Assembly (NCBI GenBank): GCA_030681195.1
Contig: JAUXXJ010000012.1
Coordinates: forward strand, 218,650 to 282,649
Direction of reading: 5' to 3'
Origin: Rhodocyclaceae bacterium
Lineage (GTDB): Bacteria; Pseudomonadota; Gammaproteobacteria; Burkholderiales; Rhodocyclaceae
DNA length: 64,000 nt
Shown: positions 25,589 through 34,044 of the stretch, piece after piece
Position numbering within the stretch: position 1 is the first letter of the stretch
Layout of the letters: each line of letters starts with the position of its first letter
The notes under the pieces: model-generated
The model's input: the letters and a program-made list of their open reading frames with translations, nothing else
The model's database searches: none
Told to the model about the DNA's origin: nothing
Made by a program: the position numbers and the translations under genes

Positions 25589-26176
25589 TTATGGCATCAG
25601 GTCGTTCAGCAGGGAATCGACATCCTTCTGCGACAGGCGTTGCTCTTCCGTCGGACCTCCGCCTTCGACGACGATAATGGCGCCAACCAGCGCCTTCATC
25701 GCCTTGCGCAGCGATTGGCCGGCGATGTCCTGGAATTCCTGTGCCACCATGATGTTGGTCAGATGCTTGCTGACGCTTCTGAGAAGTTCCTCAAGCTGCT
25801 TGCGGCTCCAGTCCTTGCCCAGCGAGGCGAGCGCCAGTTCCACCTGCGTCTTGGCGAACTCGGCCTCCAGCAGCGACTTGTTGGCCGCCTCGGCGGTGAT
25901 CCGCTCGACGTTGCCGAGGATGGTCGAAACCTCCTTGGGATTGTTCGCCGAACGCTTGCCGAGTCCCTTGGCAGCCAGATTAAGTTCCTTGGCCAATAGC
26001 TTGAGTTCGCTCAGCACTTCGCCGGTGGCCTGTTGCTTCACTACCGGCTTGCGCGCGGCTGGTTTTTTTGCGGCAGGCTTCTTCGCGACCACTTTCTTTG
26101 CCACAATTTTTTTTACTGCCGGCTTGGCCGCTGCCGGTTTTTTTGCCACGGGTTTCTTCTTCGCTGCAGTTGCCAT
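25589..26176 (-). CDS. CheZ-like phosphatase domain with histone-H1-like lysine/alanine tail
   Basis: A 195-residue protein. The first 50 residues are almost pure lysine, alanine and proline repeats (AAKKP-type, many KKPAAKK units), as in bacterial histone H1-like proteins. The rest is helical. MVAQEFQDIAGQSLRKAMKA matches the CheZ active-site helix (D-x-x-G-Q type). The last residues (LSQKDVDSLLNDLMP) look like the CheZ C-terminal CheY-binding peptide. I infer dephosphorylation of a receiver protein, perhaps with nucleic-acid or polyanion binding through the tail. No motility gene adjoins it. Confidence 0.75.
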   Translation of the reverse strand: MATAAKKKPVAKKPAAAKPAVKKIVAKKVVAKKPAAKKPAARKPVVKQQATGEVLSELKLLAKELNLAAKGLGKRSANNPKEVSTILGNVERITAEAANKSLLEAEFAKTQVELALASLGKDWSRKQLEELLRSVSKHLTNIMVAQEFQDIAGQSLRKAMKALVGAIIVVEGGGPTEEQRLSQKDVDSLLNDLMP

Positions 26177-26195
26177 TATTTCTCCCCTTCAGAAT

Positions 26196-26615
26196 TTAGC
26201 CAAACAGTGCGCGCCACCAGCGCTTGCGTCCTTCCGGCAACGGTGTCGCGGGCTGCAAATCCTCTGGCGGCACGCGACAGAGAATCCAGCCCGGCAAGGG
26301 TGGGTTGTCGGAAAAACCGCAGGATACGCCGAGATTGTTCGGATCGAAGATTTTCACGAAGCTTGGCGCGTCCAGTTGATCGGCATAGACGATGCCACAA
26401 TAGTCGTGGTGATGCTCCTTGTGCAACAGCGCATTGATGCTGGTGATGAAGCCGCCCACTGTCTCGGCCGCCGCAGGCGCGGTCGGCACCGGTTCGCCAA
26501 CGGCATAGACATACCAGCCGACAGCGGGATCGATACGCTGCCAGAACGCATCAAGCTGCTCCCACGACAGCACCGACCAGAGCCGGCCGCTGTAGAGCGA
26601 CTGGAAATCACTCAT
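26196..26615 (-). CDS. conserved hypothetical protein downstream of ilvD
   Basis: A 139-residue soluble protein with no membrane span or signal. Visible features are [19 protein letters not shown] and [10 protein letters not shown] at the N-terminus, [18 protein letters not shown] in the middle and a tryptophan-rich end ([23 protein letters not shown]). The start ATG overlaps the ilvD stop by four bases (ATGA), so the two are co-translated. I do not recognise a catalytic family. The HHHDYCG segment could bind a metal, but this is only suggestive. Confidence 0.75.
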   Translation of the reverse strand: MSDFQSLYSGRLWSVLSWEQLDAFWQRIDPAVGWYVYAVGEPVPTAPAAAETVGGFITSINALLHKEHHHDYCGIVYADQLDAPSFVKIFDPNNLGVSCGFSDNPPLPGWILCRVPPEDLQPATPLPEGRKRWWRALFG

Positions 26616-28459
26616 GAGAGTTGCGAAATGTCGCGCACCGCACCGGTATCGGCGGAAGTTGTCAGCGCCGCATAAGCCTTCAGCGCGGCGGATACGCTGC
26701 GCTGGCGGTTTGCGGGCTTCCACGCCGCCGCACCCTTCGCCTCCATCGCTTCCCGCCGTCTCGCCAGCGCCGACTTTTCGATCACCAGATTGATCGTGCG
26801 CTTGGGAATGTCGATCTCGATGGTGTCACCTTCCTCAACAAGTCCAATGTTGCCGCCGGCCGCCGCTTCGGGCGAGGCATGGCCAATGCTGAGACCTGAG
26901 GTGCCGCCGGAGAAACGACCGTCCGTCAGCAGCGCGCAGACCTTGCCCATGCCCTTCGACTTCAGGTACGAGGTCGGGTAGAGCATCTCCTGCATGCCGG
27001 GGCCGCCCTTGGGGCCTTCGTACAGCACGATGACGATGTCGCCGGCGACAATCTGGTCGGCGAGAATCTTCTCTACCGCCTCTTCCTGCGATTCGCAGAC
27101 GCGCGCGCGGCCGATGAACTTGAGGATCGAATCATCCACGCCCGCCGTCTTGACGATGCAACCCTTCTCGGCAATGTTGCCGAACAAAACCGCGAGGCCG
27201 CCATCCAGCGAGTACGCATTCGCGAGATTCCGAATACAGCCGTTGGCGCGATCCAGATCGAGCGTCGGGTAGCGGCGGCTTTGCGAGAAGGCGGTTTGCG
27301 TCGGCACACCGCCCGGCGCCGCGCGGAAAAAATCATGCACTTTTTTGTCGCTGTTGCGGATCACGTCGCAGCAGTCGAGCGCCTCACCCATGCTGGGGTA
27401 GAGCACGGTCGGGCTGGCGCGGTTGATCAGGCCGGCGCGATCCAGTTCGCCGAGGATGGCCATGACGCCGCCGGCACGATGCACATCTTCCATGTGGTAC
27501 TTCTGCGTCGCCGGCGCCACCTTGGCGAGGCAGGGCACGCGCCGCGACATGCGGTCGATATCGGTCATCGTGAAATTCACGCCGGCTTCCTGCGCGGCGG
27601 CCAGCAGATGCAACACCGTGTTGGTCGAGCCGCCCATGGCGATGTCGAGCGCAATCGCATTCTCGAAAGCAGCAAAGCTGGCAATCGAGCGCGGCAGCGC
27701 CGAGGCGTCGTTGTGGTCGTACCAGCGTTCGCACAATTCCACAATCAGATGACCGGCCTTGACGAACAGCTTCTCGCGATCCGCATGCGTCGCCAGTAGC
27801 GAACCGTTGCCCGGCAACGAGAGGCCCAGCGCCTCGGTCAGACAGTTCATCGAGTTGGCGGTAAACATGCCAGAGCAGGAACCGCAGGTTGGGCAGGCCG
27901 AGCGCTCCATGGCATACACCTCGGCGTTCGAGTTCTTCTCATCGGCCGCCTCGATCATCGCGTCGATCAGGTCGACCATGCGATATTCGCCATGCCACTT
28001 GACCTTGCCGGCTTCCATCGGCCCACCGGAAACAAACACGGCGGGGATGTTGAGGCGCAGCGCGGCCATCAGCATGCCGGGGGTGATCTTGTCGCAGTTC
28101 GAGATGCACACCATCGCGTCGGCGGTGTGGGCGTTGCACATGTACTCAACCGAGTCGGCGATCAGCTCGCGTGAGGGCAACGAATAGAGCATGCCGCCGT
28201 GGCCCATGGCAATGCCGTCATCGACCGCGATGGTATTGAACTCCTTGGCGATGCCACCCGCCGCTTCGATCTGGCGTGCGACCAACTGGCCCATGTCCTT
28301 CAGATGCACATGGCCCGGCACAAACTGCGTAAAGGAATTGACCACCGCGATAATCGGCTTGCCGAAATCGCCATCTTTCATGCCGGTGGCACGCCAGAGG
28401 GCGCGCGCGCCGGCCATGTTGCGGCCGTGGGTAGAAGTGCGGGAACGGTAGGCGGGCAT
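26612..28459 (-). CDS. ilvD: dihydroxy-acid dehydratase
   Basis: Dehydrates dihydroxy acids to 2-oxo acids in isoleucine, valine and pantothenate synthesis, using an iron-sulphur cluster. The 615-residue protein has [22 protein letters not shown] with the first cluster cysteines, [20 protein letters not shown], and the C-terminal [19 protein letters not shown]. Residues 560-568 (KSALARR) are encoded by the dispersed repeat. From memory E. coli IlvD has ADEIARRRAA at this position, so no residues appear to have been added. It is followed by a coupled hypothetical gene. Confidence 0.97.
   Translation of the reverse strand: MPAYRSRTSTHGRNMAGARALWRATGMKDGDFGKPIIAVVNSFTQFVPGHVHLKDMGQLVARQIEAAGGIAKEFNTIAVDDGIAMGHGGMLYSLPSRELIADSVEYMCNAHTADAMVCISNCDKITPGMLMAALRLNIPAVFVSGGPMEAGKVKWHGEYRMVDLIDAMIEAADEKNSNAEVYAMERSACPTCGSCSGMFTANSMNCLTEALGLSLPGNGSLLATHADREKLFVKAGHLIVELCERWYDHNDASALPRSIASFAAFENAIALDIAMGGSTNTVLHLLAAAQEAGVNFTMTDIDRMSRRVPCLAKVAPATQKYHMEDVHRAGGVMAILGELDRAGLINRASPTVLYPSMGEALDCCDVIRNSDKKVHDFFRAAPGGVPTQTAFSQSRRYPTLDLDRANGCIRNLANAYSLDGGLAVLFGNIAEKGCIVKTAGVDDSILKFIGRARVCESQEEAVEKILADQIVAGDIVIVLYEGPKGGPGMQEMLYPTSYLKSKGMGKVCALLTDGRFSGGTSGLSIGHASPEAAAGGNIGLVEEGDTIEIDIPKRTINLVIEKSALARRREAMEAKGAAAWKPANRQRSVSAALKAYAALTTSADTGAVRDISQLS
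26755..26778 (+). repeat. dispersed repeat, copy 12 (in ilvD)
   Basis: Exact copy, antisense to ilvD and read as KSALARR near the C-terminus, where the family has an arginine-rich helix. Confidence 0.9.
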
Positions 28460-28567
28460 GGGAACTCCAGCAATGCGATGGAAAGCGTGATTCTATCGCC
28501 GTCCCCATGCCACACGGCAGGCCGCCCACAAGTCTTCGTTCAGGCGGCCATCCTCAACGGATCTGGT

Positions 28568-29071
28568 TTACCTGCCCATCAGATCACCGATGGCATCGAC
28601 CACCATGCCGGTGCCAATGGCGATCAGTAGAACATCGCTGGACACGCGCACATAGCGGTGCCCACTCGGTGGTGGCCCCATGCGTTCAAGCATGTCGCGC
28701 GGCAGGTCATAAAAAATCACATCACGTGGCAATGGCTTTCCCTTACGCCATTTTTTCGCCTGGCCTGGGGGCTGGCAGCCATTGTGTTTCTTGGCCAGTC
28801 CCGGTGGACAACGTCCAACGGCGTGATAACGCTCTTCATAGTATTGACGCGCGGCGGTGCGATGGTGGTCGTTGAAGGACGAACCGCCCCGCCAGTCGTC
28901 ACGCGGGTCGCGGCGACCGTCTTCGCGTCGATCATCCCTGTGATCGCCATTACGCGAGTTCTCGGCATGACCGCCACCCTTGCCTTTGTCAGTTCTATCC
29001 GGCTTGTCGGCAAGCACCGGTCCCCCGACGAGGAGGCCGGCCATGAGCGAAATCCAAAGGAGTCTTTTCAT
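28568..29071 (-). CDS. RcnB-like periplasmic protein
   Basis: A 167-residue exported protein with signal MKRLLWISLMAGLLVGGPVLA. A long charged stretch rich in arginine, aspartate, glycine and histidine follows, then the RcnB/CigR-like core: CPPGLAKKHNGCQPPGQAKKW, GKPLPRDVIFYDLP and PPPSGHRYVRVSSDVLLIAIGTGMVVDAIGDL. Members sit in the periplasm and are linked to metal or envelope stress. The start overlaps the stop of the BON gene upstream (ATGA), so the two are co-translated. Confidence 0.85.
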   Translation of the reverse strand: MKRLLWISLMAGLLVGGPVLADKPDRTDKGKGGGHAENSRNGDHRDDRREDGRRDPRDDWRGGSSFNDHHRTAARQYYEERYHAVGRCPPGLAKKHNGCQPPGQAKKWRKGKPLPRDVIFYDLPRDMLERMGPPPSGHRYVRVSSDVLLIAIGTGMVVDAIGDLMGR

Positions 29072-29382
29072 TTGATCCGCATGTCGTTCTTCACAGACGT
29101 CACGCCGGCAACGCCGCGCGCCAAATCGACCGCTTTGCTGGCCGCCGCATGCGAACTCACGAAGCCGCTCAACTGCACCACGCTTTTGAAGGTCTCAACG
29201 TTGATTTCAGCGACCTTGAGCACTGGATCGTTGAAAATGGCCGCTTTTACCTTGGTCGTAATGACGCTGTCGTCGATATATTCACCGGTGCCCTCCTGCT
29301 GCCGTGTCGATGCACAACCGACAACGGAAGCCAGGGTGACGGCGAGGAACAGTGCGGAAAAATAGTTTCTGAGTTGTTTCAT
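29068..29382 (-). CDS. BON-domain lipoprotein (OsmY-like)
   Basis: A 104-residue protein with a lipoprotein signal (LFLAVTLASVVGCAST, lipobox cysteine about residue 23). One BON domain follows (DDSVITTKVKAAIFNDPVLK, then VQLSGFVSSHAAASKAVDLA and VTSVKNDMRI). BON domains bind phospholipid and support envelope integrity under osmotic stress. It leads a two-gene unit with the RcnB-like gene inside a leftward cluster of small envelope proteins. Confidence 0.93.
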   Translation of the reverse strand: MKQLRNYFSALFLAVTLASVVGCASTRQQEGTGEYIDDSVITTKVKAAIFNDPVLKVAEINVETFKSVVQLSGFVSSHAAASKAVDLARGVAGVTSVKNDMRIK

Positions 29383-29448
29383 GGTGGATTCTCCTGATGT
29401 GCGTGATGTGGGGTATGCGGTGAGACGATTACGATAGCTGACTGAACG

Positions 29449-29598
29449 CTACAGAGGCTTGCGCCCGCTGATGACTCTCAGCAGGATGACAATGATCGCG
29501 ATGACGAGAAGGATGTGAATGAATCCGCCGATGGTGTAGGAGGAGACCAGTCCAAGTAGCCAAAGGATGAGCAGGACGACGGCAATTGTGTAGAGCAT
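29449..29598 (-). CDS. small two-span membrane protein (lmo0937-like, 49 aa)
   Basis: Forty-nine residues forming two hydrophobic segments (MLYTIAVVLLILWLLGLVSS and IHILLVIAIIVILLRVISG) with a YTIGG turn and a basic end. This is the pattern of the lmo0937 family of small stress-linked membrane proteins. ATG 29598 is preceded by GGAGAAACC, a good ribosome site. Function is unknown; the gene sits inside the envelope-stress cluster. Confidence 0.85.
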   Translation of the reverse strand: MLYTIAVVLLILWLLGLVSSYTIGGFIHILLVIAIIVILLRVISGRKPL

Positions 29599-29614
29599 GA
29601 TGGTTTCTCCTTCG

Positions 29615-29809
29615 CTACGGCTTGTCGCTCTTGGAGGCATCCTGAAGCTTTTCGCCTGCCTTCTCGATCTGTTGGCCAACGCTCTCGACAGCCCGGTCGG
29701 CTTCCTTGCCGGCCTGCTCCATCGGACCCTCTTGCTTCTGGCAGCCGGCAAGCGCGGCCAGCAGCATGCTCACCGCCAGAATCGGGCCGATAATTTCACG
29801 ATGTTTCAT
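29615..29809 (-). CDS. small lipoprotein
   Basis: A 64-residue protein with a signal and lipobox (ILAVSMLLAALAGCQKQ). The mature part is a short amphipathic helix rich in lysine and glutamate (EQAGKEADRAVESVGQQIEK). The start overlaps the upstream glycine-zipper stop by four bases. It probably lies in the outer membrane with a helical domain in the periplasm. No specific function is known. Confidence 0.85.
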   Translation of the reverse strand: MKHREIIGPILAVSMLLAALAGCQKQEGPMEQAGKEADRAVESVGQQIEKAGEKLQDASKSDKP

Positions 29810-30021
29810 TTGCCGACTTCGTGGCCGATGACACCGCCAACGGCTGCGCCACCTACCGTTCCAACCGCGCTACCACCCGTCAGGATCGCCCCGCCGACGG
29901 CACCGACGCCGGCGCCGATGGCGGTGTTCTTTTCCTGCGTCGTCATGCCGCTACAACCGCTCAGGGCGAGGAACATCGTTGCCGCCAGCGTGCTTGCCGT
30001 AAGGACTTGTTTGATTTTCAT
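29806..30021 (-). CDS. glycine-zipper lipoprotein
   Basis: A 71-residue protein with lipobox LSGCSG after a signal (VLTASTLAATMFLALSGC). A glycine-zipper hairpin follows (AIGAGVGAVGGAILTGGSAV, then GGAAVGGVIGHEVGK) that can enter membranes. This matches the common 17 kDa surface-antigen/osmotic-shock type of small lipoprotein. ATG 30021 is chosen because the frame upstream has no signal-like sequence. Confidence 0.88.
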   Translation of the reverse strand: MKIKQVLTASTLAATMFLALSGCSGMTTQEKNTAIGAGVGAVGGAILTGGSAVGTVGGAAVGGVIGHEVGK

Positions 30022-30062
30022 GATTTTTCCTTTGTGTGTGGCTGTTGGGGTGGAGGTGCGGA

Positions 30063-30758
30063 TCACTTCTGCTGACTACCTGTCACTTCGATGGTGGCAC
30101 GACGGTCGGGTTGCAGGCAGGCGATCACCCGGGCGTTCTTGGGGCCAGCGCATTCACCACTCTTCGTCACCGGTTGGGTTTCGCCCTTGCCCTCGGTCCT
30201 GATCTGGTTCGGTTCGATGCCTTTGCCGGCCAGATAGGACTTGACGGCTTCCGCACGACGTTCCGAAAGAAGTTGGTTGTATGCCTCGGTGCCAAAGCGG
30301 TCGGCATGCCCGGCAACCATGATCACGTCTGCATTAACGTTTTTCAGCTTGGCGACCAGTTCGTCGAGCGCTGTCCGACCGGCGGGATGCAGCACCGCCT
30401 TGTCGAAGTCGAACAAGGCTTCGGCGTTCAACGTGATGCGTTCAGCGACGCGCGCCGTCATTGGGGCCGGCGCAGCAACAGGGGCCGGCGTCGGTGTGGC
30501 GGCCGCCACGGTTTTTGGCATCAGGTCGGGGTCGCACTCGGCGATTGCCATCTGCGGCGTCCAGTAGCCAGTGCGCCAGCACAACCCATGGCCGCTTTTC
30601 GCGACTACGCCGCGCTGATCGGTCAGGTAGCCGGTCGTGGCCGGATCGATCTGTGCGCTTGCTGCGCCGGCCACGATACCCAAAGAGAGTACGGCCAGTG
30701 TGGCCAATGTATGCGATACGGCCAGCCCGGCAGGCTTTCCGGTGAAATTATTTGTCAT
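30063..30758 (-). CDS. OmpA-family peptidoglycan-binding protein
   Basis: About 231 residues: a signal region (LAVLSLGIVAGAASAQ), then a short N-terminal part with a cysteine pair (GLCWRTGYWTPQMAIAEC), an alanine/proline linker and an OmpA C-terminal domain. The OmpA motif is FDFDKAVLHPAGRTALDELV followed by VAGHADRFGTEAYNQLLSERR, with the conserved aspartate and arginine that hold peptidoglycan. It anchors the outer membrane to the wall. ATG 30758 or 30770 could be the start. It heads the stress cluster and is divergent from a Crp/Fnr regulator. Confidence 0.92.
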   Translation of the reverse strand: MTNNFTGKPAGLAVSHTLATLAVLSLGIVAGAASAQIDPATTGYLTDQRGVVAKSGHGLCWRTGYWTPQMAIAECDPDLMPKTVAAATPTPAPVAAPAPMTARVAERITLNAEALFDFDKAVLHPAGRTALDELVAKLKNVNADVIMVAGHADRFGTEAYNQLLSERRAEAVKSYLAGKGIEPNQIRTEGKGETQPVTKSGECAGPKNARVIACLQPDRRATIEVTGSQQK

Positions 30759-30797
30759 GATGGTTTCCATTCGTCTGATTGTGCCGCGCATCATCAC

Positions 30798-30953
30798 GTT
30801 TCCTTAGGATTCTGTCTGTGCGCTAACGCGCATTGCATGACGATTTAATTGCCGCACTGCAGCAGGCGTCATAGTGCAGCGGCAAAATGACAGCATGAAT
30901 GCCCATATCGGGTAAGCTTGGACGATTTAGTTAAAAATGCGAGGAGCGCCACA
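30798..30953. promoter_or_regulatory. divergent promoter region between ompA-like and Crp/Fnr genes
   Basis: The gap holds an inverted repeat: TTGCCGC (30849-30855) and GCGGCAA (30879-30885) around a CTGCAGCAG-containing spacer. It is a plausible operator for the adjacent regulator. GAGGAG at 30941-30946 is the ribosome site for the regulator gene. Confidence 0.4.
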
Positions 30954-31742
30954 ATGCCCCCCAAACCCCAGCCGCAGCAGAATCATCTTCTGGCCGCCTT
31001 GTCGCCGGACGTTCAAGGCCGTTTGTTTCCGTATCTGGAACTGGTGCAATTGCCTTTGTGCGCGCTGCTGTATGAATCCCGGCATCCCATGCGTCATGTT
31101 TACTTCCCCACCGACTCCATCGTCTCGATGCAGTACGTGATGGAAAACGGGGCATCGACTGCGATCTCGGTGGTGGGCAACGAGGGCTTGCTTGGCATCA
31201 CTTTGTTTATGGGTGGCGAAAGTACGCTGAGCCGCTCTCTGGTCCAGAGCGCCGGTTATGCCTATCGACTTCCCCGGGCGCGAGTGAAAGCGGAATTTAA
31301 CCGCCACGGCCAGTTGCTGTTGCTGATGCTGCGCTACACGCAGGCCCTGATTACGCAGGTCTCTCAGACCGCCGTCTGCAACCGACACCATTCCATCGAC
31401 CAGCAGCTCTGCCGCTGGCTCCTGCTGTCCATGGACCGCCTGTCACACAATCACCTGACCATGACTCAGGAATTCATCAGCAACATGCTCGGCGTGCGCC
31501 GCGAAGGCGTCACCCAGGCTGCAACAAAATTGCAGCAGCTCGGTGTGATTTCATATGCGCGCGGACTGATCAAGGTGCTTGACCGGCCGCAGCTCGAAAC
31601 GCTGAGTTGCGAGTGCTACAGCGTGGTCAAGAAGGAAACCGATCTGCTGCTTGATTACCTGCCGCAGCGCCGCGTGTTTCCGAATACCGATGCTATCCCC
31701 ACTGCGACACTGCCAACGCAGTGGGCTGTGGGGCGTCAATAA
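30954..31742 (+). CDS. Crp/Fnr-family transcriptional regulator
   Basis: A 262-residue regulator. The N-terminal cyclic-nucleotide-binding-like jelly roll spans about residues 15-140 (FPYLELVQLPLCALLYESRH, then VYFPTDSIVSMQYVMENG). A winged helix-turn-helix lies near residues 180-225 (MTQEFISNMLGVRREGVTQAATKLQQLGVISYARG). No cysteine cluster typical of Fnr is visible, and the cAMP-binding arginine/serine signature is not clear, so the ligand is unknown. ATG 30954 has a strong GAGGAG site. It probably controls the divergent envelope-stress genes. Confidence 0.88.
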   Translation: MPPKPQPQQNHLLAALSPDVQGRLFPYLELVQLPLCALLYESRHPMRHVYFPTDSIVSMQYVMENGASTAISVVGNEGLLGITLFMGGESTLSRSLVQSAGYAYRLPRARVKAEFNRHGQLLLLMLRYTQALITQVSQTAVCNRHHSIDQQLCRWLLLSMDRLSHNHLTMTQEFISNMLGVRREGVTQAATKLQQLGVISYARGLIKVLDRPQLETLSCECYSVVKKETDLLLDYLPQRRVFPNTDAIPTATLPTQWAVGRQ

Positions 31743-31764
31743 CAAGGGGCTGAAGGAGGGCGGG

Positions 31765-32874
31765 TCAGGACGCGTCGAGCATCCGTTCGAGGGCGATCTT
31801 GGCGAGCTTCGCTTCATGCTCGGGCACCTTGATCTGGTTGACGACATTACCGGCGACGAGGTTCTCCAGCGTCCAGGCGAGATGTTGCGGGTCGATACGC
31901 TGCATGGTCGAGCACATGCAGACAGTGTCAGCCATGAACTGCACGACCTTGCCTTCATGCTTCACCTCCTCGGCGAGGCGGTCGACGAGGTTGAGCTCGG
32001 TGCCGACCAGCCAGCGCGTACCGGGGGCCGACTCCTTGACGACGCGGATGATGGTTTCGGTCGAGCCGATGGCATCGGATTGCTCGCACACTTCGAAACT
32101 GCACTCGGGGTGCGAGATGACCTTGCCGTCGGGATACTGAGCGCGAAACTTGGCGATCTGGCTCGGCTGGAACATCTGGTGTACCGAGCAGTAGCCGTGC
32201 CAGAGGATGATCTTTGCATTGCGAATCTGCTCAGCCGTCAGGCCGCCCATCTCCAGGTCAGGATTCCAGATGATCATCTGGTCGAGCGGGATGCCCATCT
32301 TGTGGCCGCTCCAGCGCCCAAGATGCTGATCGGGGAAGAACAGTACTTTCTCGCGCCGGGAAAACGACCATTCGAGAATCTTCGGTGCGTTCGATGACGT
32401 ACAGACGATGCCGCCATGGTCACCGCAGAATGCTTTGAGATCAGCGGCCGAGTTGATGTAGGTGACGGGCGTTACCGTCTCATCAGGATTCAGCACGGAG
32501 GACAGTTCACGCCAGCAGCGCTCGACCTTGGCGAGGCTGGCCATGTCGGCCATTGAACAACCGGCGGCGAGGTCGGGCAGGATGGCAATCTGTTCGGGGC
32601 GCGACAGGATGTCGGCCACTTCGGCCATGAAATGGACGCCGCAGAAAACGATGTACTCGGCGTCGGATTGTGAGGCGAGACGCGAGAGTTTCAGCGAATC
32701 GCCGGTAATGTCGGCGTGGCGATAGACGTCGGCGCGCTGGTAGTGGTGACACAGCAGCACGGCACGCGGGCCGAGTTGAGCGCGAGCGGCTTCGATGCGC
32801 GCCTGGGCTGCCTTGTCGGCCAAGGCGTTGAAGGTGTCAAACTTAATGGGAACATGAGTAGGAGCGGTCTGCAT
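31765..32874 (-). CDS. nadA: quinolinate synthase A
   Basis: Condenses iminoaspartate with dihydroxyacetone phosphate to make quinolinate in NAD synthesis, using a 4Fe-4S cluster. The 369-residue protein has LCHHYQRADVYRHADITGDSL, PDLAAGCSMADMA, ILWHGYCSVHQMF, SHPECSFEVCEQSD and TVCMCSTMQRID. The cysteines in the GCSMAD, SHPEC and CMCSTM regions are cluster ligand candidates. The start (ATG 32874) lies 50 bases from the divergent CDF gene. No nadB or nadC is nearby. Confidence 0.95.
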   Translation of the reverse strand: MQTAPTHVPIKFDTFNALADKAAQARIEAARAQLGPRAVLLCHHYQRADVYRHADITGDSLKLSRLASQSDAEYIVFCGVHFMAEVADILSRPEQIAILPDLAAGCSMADMASLAKVERCWRELSSVLNPDETVTPVTYINSAADLKAFCGDHGGIVCTSSNAPKILEWSFSRREKVLFFPDQHLGRWSGHKMGIPLDQMIIWNPDLEMGGLTAEQIRNAKIILWHGYCSVHQMFQPSQIAKFRAQYPDGKVISHPECSFEVCEQSDAIGSTETIIRVVKESAPGTRWLVGTELNLVDRLAEEVKHEGKVVQFMADTVCMCSTMQRIDPQHLAWTLENLVAGNVVNQIKVPEHEAKLAKIALERMLDAS

Positions 32875-32924
32875 GAGCGGCTTAGAATTCGGGCGTTGAT
32901 GAACTTTGAGTATATCGTTTCCCC

Positions 32925-33851
32925 ATGCACCCCCACAGCCACAACACCACCACCGACGGACCCGGACCGATTGATCCAGAGCGTTTCCGCGAAGGGCAAC
33001 GCATCACCTGGGTCAGCGTCGCGGTCAACATCGTCCTGACCATCATGCAGGTCATCGTCGGCTTCGTGGCCAATTCGATGGCGCTGGTGGCCGATGCCAT
33101 GCACACTCTGTCTGATATCGTCGCCGACGGCTTTGTTCTATGGGCCAACCGCCGGGGATCGGAAGCCGCCGACGCCAAACACCCCTACGGCCACGGCCGT
33201 TTCGAAACGGGCGCCTCACTGGTGCTGGGCTTGTTGCTTACGGCAACCGGGGCGGGGATCCTGGTTTCTGCGGCGGGACGTTTGCAGGAGATTGGCAACC
33301 TGCCGCCGGTCGGCGTCATAGCGATCTGGGCAGCCCTCTTCACGCTGATCACCAAGGAAGGTCTGTTTCGCTACATGCTCAAAGTGGCCGAGCGGCTGCG
33401 CTCGCCGATGCTGATGGCGAATGCCTGGCACGCGCGGGCCGATGCGCTTTCCTCGCTGGTGGTGGCCGCCGGCATTACGGGCGCGTTGCTAGGTTTTCCG
33501 TTTGCCGATGCCGCAGCAGCGATCATCGTCGGCGCCATGATCATCAAGGCCGGCATTGGCTTCGCCCTGGAGGCCATGCGTGAGTTGATGGACGAGGGAC
33601 TGGCCGCCGAAGAGGTGGCCGCGATCCGCACCACGCTGCTGGAAACACCGGGCGTGATCGACCTGCATGATCTGCGCACCCGGCGCATGGGGCATCGCGT
33701 GCTGGTGGATGCCCACCTGCAAGTGGATGGTGACATCACGGTACGTGAAGGCCATGAGATCGGCGAGCAGGCACGTCATCGCGCCATTGCGGCACATCCG
33801 GAAGTCCTCGATGTGTTGATTCACCTCGATGCCGAGGATGACGCACATTAA
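32925..33851 (+). CDS. cation diffusion facilitator (CDF) metal exporter
   Basis: A 308-residue proton-coupled divalent-metal exporter. It has six spans, with the intramembrane metal sites in span 2 (ALVADAMHTLSDIVADG) and span 5 (NAWHARADALSSLVV), each HxxxD-like. The N-terminus is histidine-rich (MHPHSHNTTT). A cytosolic ferredoxin-like C-terminal domain runs from DLHDLRTRRMGHRVLVDAHL onward. The substrate could be zinc, iron, manganese or nickel; the sequence does not decide. Its last codons overlap the first NtrC box of the glnA promoter. Confidence 0.92.
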   Translation: MHPHSHNTTTDGPGPIDPERFREGQRITWVSVAVNIVLTIMQVIVGFVANSMALVADAMHTLSDIVADGFVLWANRRGSEAADAKHPYGHGRFETGASLVLGLLLTATGAGILVSAAGRLQEIGNLPPVGVIAIWAALFTLITKEGLFRYMLKVAERLRSPMLMANAWHARADALSSLVVAAGITGALLGFPFADAAAAIIVGAMIIKAGIGFALEAMRELMDEGLAAEEVAAIRTTLLETPGVIDLHDLRTRRMGHRVLVDAHLQVDGDITVREGHEIGEQARHRAIAAHPEVLDVLIHLDAEDDAH

Positions 33852-33857
33852 TGGTGC
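33843..33857. promoter_or_regulatory. NtrC binding site 1
   Basis: GCACATTAATGGTGC is a full match to the NtrC consensus GCAC-N5-TGGTGC. It overlaps the stop codon of the CDF gene, about 200 bases before glnA. Confidence 0.8.
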
Positions 33858-33873
33858 GTCATTTCACCGGCGT

Positions 33874-33888
33874 GCACTCATTTGGTGC
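33874..33888. promoter_or_regulatory. NtrC binding site 2
   Basis: GCACTCATTTGGTGC is a second full match to GCAC-N5-TGGTGC, 31 bases (about three helix turns) from site 1. It is about 100 bases upstream of the sigma-54 promoter, as in enterobacterial glnA. Confidence 0.85.
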
Positions 33889-33974
33889 TGCAATTGAGGT
33901 CTGCCTTGCGCCTGTGCCCGGCTGATCTCCTTGTGGCACAATTAATTTTTGCTTTTGGCTGGCAGTTGTCACTG

Positions 33975-33990
33975 TGGCACGCTAACTGCT
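33975..33990 (+). promoter_or_regulatory. sigma-54 promoter of glnA
   Basis: TGGCACGCTAACTGCT has GG and GC ten bases apart as required for the -24/-12 elements (consensus TGGCAC-N5-TTGCW, with one mismatch). The predicted transcript start is near 34001, leaving a leader of about 45 bases. Confidence 0.85.
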
Positions 33991-34044
33991 AACCTACCCG
34001 GCGTTTTTCAGCCTATTCACAGTCACTGTCCAGGAGTTTCCTTC

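Noticed and set aside
33934..33952. TGGCAC followed by TTGC as a second sigma-54 promoter before glnA
   Set aside because: The GG-to-GC distance is about 14 bases rather than 10, so it cannot act as a -24/-12 pair.
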